Origin: JAJKJG01 sp036389455
GTDB lineage: Bacteria > Pseudomonadota > Alphaproteobacteria > Rhizobiales > Beijerinckiaceae
NCBI GenBank assembly: GCA_036389455.1
Contig: DASVPW010000023.1
Coordinates: forward strand, 1 to 17,715
Reading direction: 5' to 3'
DNA: 17,715 nucleotides
Positions 13,586 to 17,715 of this stretch are shown here, one piece after another (the stretch's first letter is position 1; the number at the start of each line of letters is the position of its first letter). Below the pieces are notes generated by a model. It did no database searches. It saw only the letters and a program-made list of their open reading frames with translations, and had not been told where the DNA came from. The position numbers were made by a program, and so were the translations under genes.

Positions 13586-14947
13586 TCACGCCCGCCCGGG
13601 CCACACCCCCGGGCGGACCGAGGCCGCGGTGACGGCGCCGTAGGCCGTGATGCCGAGGGCGACGGCGAGGAAATAGCCGTCGAGGCCGAGTCCGAGGCCG
13701 TGCGCCAGCACCCAGCCGCCGCCCGCCGCGATCGAAATCCGCGCGAGCGCCGCGACGACCGGTCCGCGCATCCGGCCGGCGCCCATCGAGGCGAAGTAGA
13801 GCGCCATGCCGGCGCCGAAGCCGACGAGCGCCGGGCCGACGTACGCGACGGCGCGGGCGGCGATCTCCGCCACCGCCGCGTCCCTGGTGAAGGCATGCGC
13901 GACCGCCTCCGGTACGAGGCTCACCGGGATGCCGACCGCCGCCGCGAGCGTCAGGGAAAGGAGCGCGCCGGTCCAGGCGGTGCACCGCGCCGTTGCCCAG
14001 TCGCCGGCGCCGACGGCGCGCCCGACGAGGGCGGTCAGCGCCGAGCCGACTCCGAACACGATCGGGATCATCAGGAACTCGAGCCGGGCCGAGATGCCGT
14101 AGGCCGCGACCGCGGCGGTGCCGTAGGAAGCGATCTGCGCCGTCACCAGGATCGTGGTCAGGTTCGCGACCGAGGCGAGCGCCGACGCCACGAGCCCGAC
14201 CGCGAGGATGCGGCGGAACAGGGCGCCCGACGGCCGGACCTTCAGGCTCGGCTTGAAGCTGGCCCCGCCGCGCCACACGACGGCACTCATGGCGAGCGCC
14301 GCCGCGATCATCACGAGGGCGAAGGCGAGGCCGGCGCCCGGCAGCCCGAGGCCCGCGGGCTCCATCAGGGCCCAGGCGAGGCCGGGATAGCCGAGCCAGG
14401 CGAGGGCGAGCACCCGCGCCGCGAGGGCATGGCGGCCGCCGCCGCGCAGCACCGAGGCGAGGGTGTTGGCGAGCCACGCCGGGACGGCGCCCGCCCCGAA
14501 CAGGATCATCGAGTAGGCCGCCGCGGCTTCGGCCGCCTCACGCCCGCCGACGAGGCCGAGCACGGCGCGGGGGAAGACCGCGAGCGCCAGCACGAACAGC
14601 GCCCCGGCGGCGGCGGCGATGAGGAGCGCGTGCAGCACGAGGGCCGAGGCCTCGTCCGTCCGCCCGGCGCCGAGCGCGCGCGCGATCGCCGAGACGACGC
14701 CGCCGCCCATGGCGCCGGCCGACATCTGCTGCAAAAGCAGTGCGAACGGCAGCACCACCGCCCAGCCGGCGAGCGCCGCCGTGCCCTGCCGGGCGGCGAG
14801 CCACGTCTCGGCGAGCTGCGAGACCACTTGAAGCGCGGCGACGAGGCTCGTCGGGGCGGCGAGGGCGAGGATGGCGCGGAGAATCGGGCTGATCGCTGGC
14901 AGGGCAGGGCGGGCGACGGAGGGCACGTCGAGGCTGTGCGGCGGCAT
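13586..14947 (-). CDS. MATE family multidrug/organic cation exporter
   Basis: The 453-residue protein is almost entirely hydrophobic, with about twelve membrane segments in two halves. It matches the MATE family, Na+ or H+ antiporters that expel cationic drugs or metabolites. Seen are ALAAPTSLVAALQVVSQLAETWLAARQGTAALAGW in the first helices, SAGAMGGGVVSAIARALGAGRTDEA after helix 2 and, in the second half, TAAVAAYGISARLEFLMIPIVFGVGSALTALVGRAVGAGDWATAR, its repeat counterpart. The substrate cannot be told. The ATG start has GGAGAGG about five bases upstream. It faces the prolyl oligopeptidase gene tail to tail, and its last codons form a GC-rich hairpin. Eighty-three bases separate it from the DUF1185 gene, so it may be an independent unit. 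Confidence 0.92.
   Translation of the reverse strand: MPPHSLDVPSVARPALPAISPILRAILALAAPTSLVAALQVVSQLAETWLAARQGTAALAGWAVVLPFALLLQQMSAGAMGGGVVSAIARALGAGRTDEASALVLHALLIAAAAGALFVLALAVFPRAVLGLVGGREAAEAAAAYSMILFGAGAVPAWLANTLASVLRGGGRHALAARVLALAWLGYPGLAWALMEPAGLGLPGAGLAFALVMIAAALAMSAVVWRGGASFKPSLKVRPSGALFRRILAVGLVASALASVANLTTILVTAQIASYGTAAVAAYGISARLEFLMIPIVFGVGSALTALVGRAVGAGDWATARCTAWTGALLSLTLAAAVGIPVSLVPEAVAHAFTRDAAVAEIAARAVAYVGPALVGFGAGMALYFASMGAGRMRGPVVAALARISIAAGGGWVLAHGLGLGLDGYFLAVALGITAYGAVTAASVRPGVWPGRA
13592..13616. terminator. GC-rich hairpin at the convergent gene ends
   Basis: CCGCCCGGG and CCCGGGCGG pair perfectly around a 7-base loop. The stem lies inside the last codons of the MATE gene and 10 bases beyond the peptidase stop. 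It could end plus-strand transcription. There is no T-run, so a Rho-independent role is only suggested. Confidence 0.35.
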
Positions 14948-15012
14948 CCCGGCCTCTCCGGCGGTCTCCTGTGCTTTACACGGTCGAGGGCCGGACGGCC
15001 AGCGCGCGGGGT

Positions 15013-15027
15013 GCAGGGCAGCCCTGC
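15013..15027 (-). terminator. Hairpin just after the DUF1185 stop
   Basis: GCAGGGC and GCCCTGC flank one base, four bases past the stop of the DUF1185 gene on the minus strand. It may mark the end of the cytochrome/DUF1185 transcript. No T-run follows, and the physical stem would be about six pairs, so this is a weak call. Confidence 0.3.
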
Positions 15028-15030
15028 CGC

Positions 15031-15555
15031 CTAGACCCGTCCCTTGCCGACGCGCGGATTGGGGCGCCCGCCTTCGCTCAAGGCCATGACGAGGACGAGC
15101 TCGTCGGGCCGCGGCGCATCCGCGACGGCGACGGTCATGGTGTCGATGAAGTCGAACGCCCAGATGTTGTCCTTGTTGGCGAGCGGGATGTCGATGGAGG
15201 CGCCCGCGGCCGCGACCTTGACGCAGGCCGAGATGATCGCTTCGCCGCCGCCGACCGCCGCCCTCATGGGGCGCCCGAGCCGCGTATGGACGAGGGCCGC
15301 GCCGTGCTCGAGGTCGCCGGCGACGCCGACGATGCAGCCCTTGCCGTAAGCCGCCGCCCGGCCCGGCAGGAGGGCCGCGACCTGCGGCATGAGCGTGTCG
15401 CCCGTGGCCTCGGCAAGAGCGAAGAGAGGCGAGAGGTCGTCGACGTGACCCCGCCCGGCGAGCGGGTTGCGCAGGACCGCGATCCCCGCGGCCCGCGTCA
15501 CCGGCGCGGCCGCCGCGGCGCCCGCTTCGGCGAGCACCGTCTCCTTCACCAGCAC
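15031..15555 (-). CDS. DUF1185 (amino acid synthesis family) protein
   Basis: This is a 174-residue soluble protein if started at the GTG at 15553-15555. It matches the DUF1185 'amino acid synthesis' family: VLRNPLAGRGHVDDLSPLFALAE (27-49), GKGCIVGVAGDLEHGAALVHTRLG (72-95), and AVGGGEAIISACVKVAAAGASIDIPLANKDNIWAFDFIDTMTV. The biochemical role of the family is not established, despite its name. Family-like sequence, I-I-E-L-R-K-T, continues in frame upstream of the GTG, and a strong GAGGAA ribosome site (15590-15585) stands eight bases before an ATA at 15576-15574. Initiation may therefore really occur at ATA (181 residues), or an original ATG may have mutated. The gene begins about 25 bases after the monoheme cytochrome stop, on the same strand, so co-expression is likely. 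Confidence 0.85.
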   Translation of the reverse strand: MLVKETVLAEAGAAAAAPVTRAAGIAVLRNPLAGRGHVDDLSPLFALAEATGDTLMPQVAALLPGRAAAYGKGCIVGVAGDLEHGAALVHTRLGRPMRAAVGGGEAIISACVKVAAAGASIDIPLANKDNIWAFDFIDTMTVAVADAPRPDELVLVMALSEGGRPNPRVGKGRV

Positions 15556-15601
15556 GGTCTTGCGCAGCTCGATTATCGGCCGGCTTCCTCGTCCCGCCCG
15601 C

Positions 15602-16144
15602 TCAATTCGCCGGTGGGATGGGATCCGGCACCTTGTTCCGCACGGCAGGGATCTGCCGCAGGTAGGCGAAGACGGCCTTGAGGTCGTCGTCCGTCATCTG
15701 CCCGATGAACGGCCACGGCATCGGCGGGAGGATTTGCCGGCCCTGCCCCTGGTGACGCCCGGTGCGCAGGGTCTGGATGAACTGCTGCTCGGTGAAGTCC
15801 CGCAGCACGCCTGTCTCCGGGTCCGGCGTGAGGTTCGCCGAGAAGCTCACGCCCCACGGTCCCGACCAGGCGGTGAGGGTCGAAGAGGCGACGGCCATCC
15901 ACGGCCCCGAGGTCGCGGCCGGCGCCGTGATGGCGAAGTCCTGCGGGTGGCCCGAGAGCGCCCGCTTCATGTCGGGCTCCGGGCCGCCGGGCCCCATCAT
16001 GAGGGGCGTGTGGCAGTCGTGGCAGCTTCCGATCGTGACGAGATACTCGCCCCGCTTCACCTGCGCGCGGGCGGCGTCCTGGGCCGCGACGGCGCCGGGC
16101 GCCAGCAAGGCAGCCGCCACCACGAACGACGATATGCGATTCAT
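15602..16144 (-). CDS. Periplasmic monoheme cytochrome c
   Basis: The 180-residue protein has a signal peptide (MNRISSFVVAAALLAPGAVAAQ, cleavage near residue 21) and one heme-binding CxxCH (CHDCH, 41-45) in YLVTIGSCHDCHTP. M142 in ILPPMPWP is the probable sixth iron ligand. The phrases NLTPDPETGVLRDFTEQQFIQTLRTG and MTDDDLKAVFAYLRQIP are typical of periplasmic cytochromes c of the alcohol/aldehyde dehydrogenase-subunit type, here reduced to a single domain. It should carry electrons in the periplasm; its partner enzyme is not in view. The ATG has AAGGA about six bases upstream. The diheme cytochrome gene ends 45 bases before it on the same strand, which suggests the two work in one pathway. 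Confidence 0.92.
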   Translation of the reverse strand: MNRISSFVVAAALLAPGAVAAQDAARAQVKRGEYLVTIGSCHDCHTPLMMGPGGPEPDMKRALSGHPQDFAITAPAATSGPWMAVASSTLTAWSGPWGVSFSANLTPDPETGVLRDFTEQQFIQTLRTGRHQGQGRQILPPMPWPFIGQMTDDDLKAVFAYLRQIPAVRNKVPDPIPPAN

Positions 16145-16189
16145 TGGGGGTCCTTTCCCTTCCCGATGGGTCCTGATGGCTGATGGGTT

Positions 16190-17278
16190 CTACTGGGTTT
16201 GCCTGCCCGATTCGTCCGCCTCGGCGATCCAGCGGCGGAGCACCCCTAAGGCCTCCTCGTCGACGAGCTCGGTGCCGAGGGGAGGCATCTGCAGGGCGGC
16301 GTAGCGCGAGCCGGCCCGCTGCATGAGGGCGCTCCGCTCCGGGTGGCCGGGGTCGACGCGCAGCACGGCGTCGGGAGACTGCCCGGGAGCCGGCTTCCTG
16401 ACCGCGCGGCCGACGGTGCTCGCGACCGCAAGCCGAGCCTCCGTCCCTAACGCGTGACGCAGGAAAAGCCCGACGTTCTGCAACGGACCCTGCTCGTTGT
16501 GGCAGTGCCCGCAATTGCCGTGCAGATAGCCGAGCGCCGACCGCTCCGTCGCCGATCGCGCCGCGATCCGCGGCGGCGTCTCCGGCTTCGGAAGCCCGAC
16601 GAGGAGGCCCTTCTCGACGAGGTAGTCGAGGTCGACGCCCGGCTCGGGCCGGGCCTCGGCGTGCGGGGCGCCGGGGTCGCGGTCCGGCGACAGTTGCAGC
16701 GCGCTGAAGCCGAGCACCTCGGAGCGGCCGCCCTGGTGGCAGGCCTTGCAGTCGGTGACGCCAGGGATCGTGTGCGATTTCCCTTTGCCCAGAGGATAGG
16801 CGCCGCGCTTGCCCCGCTCCGGTGCGAGCCGCGCCTCGCGGCCGTCCGGGCTCCACGCGTAGGCGGCATAGCGCCATCCGTCGGCCTGGCGCTCGAGGTA
16901 GCGCGTCTCGACGCGCTGCCCATTGAAGGAGAACTCCTTCCACAGGCGCGTGCCGACCGGGAAGACCCAGGCCTCCGGGTCGGAGCCATCGATCGCGGTG
17001 CCCGGCGGCAGCGAGATCCACCGGCGCTTCAAGGCGCCGTCGCTCCACAGCGGATACTGCGGCGAGAAGGCGAGGTGCCCCGGATCGACCTCGAGCGTCG
17101 CGAAGTCCGCGTAGAGCCCCGTCTCCTGCAGGGTTTCGGGCGGCTTCGCCGCGGCCGTCTGCGGAACGGCCTCGGCGCTCCTGAACAGCGCAAGCACCAG
17201 GATCAGCGCAAGCCCGACCCCGGCCGCGCGGCTGCGCCGGCCGGACCTGAAGCCATCCGCGATGGCGACCTTGCTCAT
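16190..17278 (-). CDS. Diheme c-type cytochrome (SO2930-like family)
   Basis: This is a 362-residue exported or membrane-anchored protein. Residues 19-37 form the hydrophobic core of a signal peptide or anchor ending SAEA. An N-terminal beta-type region (LAFSPQYPLWSDGALKRRWISLPPGT at 69-94, then WVFPVGTRLWKEFSF) is followed by two heme sites: CKACH (177-181) and, after a linker, CGHCH (256-260) in YLHGNCGHCHNEQGP. RYAALQMPPLGTELVDEEAL near the end may supply a methionine ligand. The arrangement is that of the SO2930/HNE_0200-type diheme cytochromes, of unknown electron partner. The ATG at 17276-17278 is chosen because GAGGA is seven bases before it and the signal peptide starts there; upstream in-frame codons to 17452 encode a low-complexity lysine-rich stretch unlike the family. 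A monoheme cytochrome follows. Confidence 0.88.
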   Translation of the reverse strand: MSKVAIADGFRSGRRSRAAGVGLALILVLALFRSAEAVPQTAAAKPPETLQETGLYADFATLEVDPGHLAFSPQYPLWSDGALKRRWISLPPGTAIDGSDPEAWVFPVGTRLWKEFSFNGQRVETRYLERQADGWRYAAYAWSPDGREARLAPERGKRGAYPLGKGKSHTIPGVTDCKACHQGGRSEVLGFSALQLSPDRDPGAPHAEARPEPGVDLDYLVEKGLLVGLPKPETPPRIAARSATERSALGYLHGNCGHCHNEQGPLQNVGLFLRHALGTEARLAVASTVGRAVRKPAPGQSPDAVLRVDPGHPERSALMQRAGSRYAALQMPPLGTELVDEEALGVLRRWIAEADESGRQTQ

Positions 17279-17330
17279 GACATCGTCCTCGACGGGACAA
17301 GACGTTTTCGCGAGCGCTTCTACTCCAGGA

Positions 17331-17380
17331 TTTTTTCCGCAGTTTTTCCGGATCTTGCCGGGTTTTTTTCCGGAAGGTTT
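17331..17380. promoter_or_regulatory. Helically phased T-tracts upstream of the cytochrome genes
   Basis: Runs of 6, 5, 7 and 3 T on the plus strand end at 17336, 17347, 17369 and 17380, i.e. 11, 22 and 11 bases apart. The first three are followed by CCG. Such phased tracts usually bend DNA. They lie about 50-100 bases before the diheme cytochrome start, in an otherwise GC-rich genome, and could be an upstream promoter element or a binding site. No convincing -35/-10 pair was found. Confidence 0.35.
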
Positions 17381-17536
17381 CGAGGAGCACGCCTTCCAGG
17401 CGTCTTCCTGGGCATCCGGCTTTACGGCGAGCAGGATCGGGAGCCGACTCACCTCGTCGATGCCACTGCCGAGAGGGGATGCGGGGAGGCCGCTTGCTGC
17501 GCGAGCGCCGCGAAGCCGCCTGGGCAGCCCGTGCCC

Positions 17537-17715
17537 TCACTTCCCGTTGCACACCCCTTGCCCCGCGAGGCGGTGGTGGTGGCGGGGGTCGCAGTCGGTG
17601 GCGAGGAACTTCGCCCATTCGGCCTCGCCGCCGAAGAAGGCGTTGCGGTCGACGTCGCCGCGGATGCCGGGCACGCGGCCGGTCGTGGTGTACTGCCACA
17701 TCATCCACTGCCGGT
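17537..17715 (-). CDS. GH25 family lysozyme (muramidase), C-terminal fragment
   Basis: Fifty-eight residues are visible before the TGA stop, and the gene runs off the right edge. WMMWQYTTTGRVPGIRGDVDRN is the characteristic last strand of the glycoside hydrolase 25 barrel, where the pattern WQYT..G.VPGI.G.VD.N is conserved. GH25 enzymes cut the beta-1,4 bond between N-acetylmuramic acid and N-acetylglucosamine in peptidoglycan. The tail NAFFGGEAEWAKFLATDCDPRHHHRLAGQGVCNGK includes two cysteines that could form a disulfide, consistent with export. The catalytic residues and any signal peptide lie outside the window. The cytochrome genes start 258 bases downstream on the same strand and are probably a separate unit. 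Confidence 0.82.
   Translation of the reverse strand, partial: RQWMMWQYTTTGRVPGIRGDVDRNAFFGGEAEWAKFLATDCDPRHHHRLAGQGVCNGK

Noticed and set aside
17343..17369. CCGG-ATCTTG-CCGG followed by T7 as a plus-strand intrinsic terminator
   Set aside because: The stem is only four pairs and no plus-strand gene reads into it; helically phased tracts explain the T-runs better.
16190..17452. The longer start of the diheme cytochrome at 17452
   Set aside because: The extra 58 residues are lysine-rich and derive from the T-tract region; a good ribosome site and a signal peptide begin at 17278.
15573..17708. A 711-codon minus-strand open frame over the cytochrome genes
   Set aside because: It is a frame-shifted shadow of the two cytochromes; the CxxCH and signal-peptide features are all in the other frames.
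1..17715. CRISPR arrays, tRNA/rRNA genes, intact insertion sequences or prophage genes
   Set aside because: No regularly spaced repeats, cloverleaf-like sequence, transposase or phage structural motifs were seen; the GH25 end alone is not evidence of a prophage.

Overview
The window is about 70% GC, densely packed, and uses GTG and TTG starts as well as ATG. Several features point to an alphaproteobacterium of the order Hyphomicrobiales (Rhizobiales), of the Methylobacterium/Bradyrhizobium/Salinarimonas kind. These are the order secD-secF-Mth938 protein-squalene/phytoene-synthase-like protein, a TCATTCCGGG...CCCGGAATGA intergenic palindrome, an isovaleryl-CoA dehydrogenase, and a soluble globin-type chemoreceptor. 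The order-level placement is an inference; no rRNA or other marker gene is present.

Layout. (1) Positions 1-3040, plus strand: the 3' part of secD, then secF, a Mth938/DUF498 protein and a squalene/phytoene-synthase-like protein, tightly spaced and probably one operon. The last two resemble the mitochondrial complex I assembly factors NDUFAF3 and NDUFAF6. (2) Positions 3109-5201, minus strand: an RraA-family protein carrying the class II aldolase signature, a secreted LprI-like cysteine-rich protein and a YdcF/DUF218 membrane protein. (3) Positions 5273-8370, minus strand: a VapBC toxin-antitoxin pair, then a glutathione S-transferase 19 bases later, then an LpxO-like aspartyl/asparaginyl beta-hydroxylase and an aldo/keto reductase separated by one base. 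(4) Positions 8371-8776: a less GC-rich patch. It holds the vapBC promoter/operator and a truncated restriction-endonuclease (Mrr-like) remnant just behind the isovaleryl-CoA dehydrogenase gene. (5) Positions 8777-11409, minus strand: isovaleryl-CoA dehydrogenase, a 44-base palindromic repeat, and a globin-coupled chemoreceptor whose proximal heme histidine appears replaced by glutamate. (6) Positions 11543-13582, plus strand: a cytosolic prolyl oligopeptidase, meeting a MATE exporter (13586-14947, minus) tail to tail with a 3-base gap. (7) Positions 15031-17278, minus strand: a diheme cytochrome c, a monoheme cytochrome c and a DUF1185 protein, probably one transcript, preceded by T-tracts spaced at the DNA helical repeat. 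(8) The right edge holds the C-terminal end of a GH25 muramidase.

No rRNA, tRNA, CRISPR array, intact insertion sequence or replication origin was seen. Most of the window is ordinary chromosomal backbone. The points most worth a second look are the globin sensor with a missing heme ligand, the secDF/complex-I-assembly-like operon, the apparent ATA start of the DUF1185 gene, the likely leaderless vapBC transcript with its perfect palindrome, the restriction-endonuclease remnant, and the phased T-tracts before the cytochrome genes.
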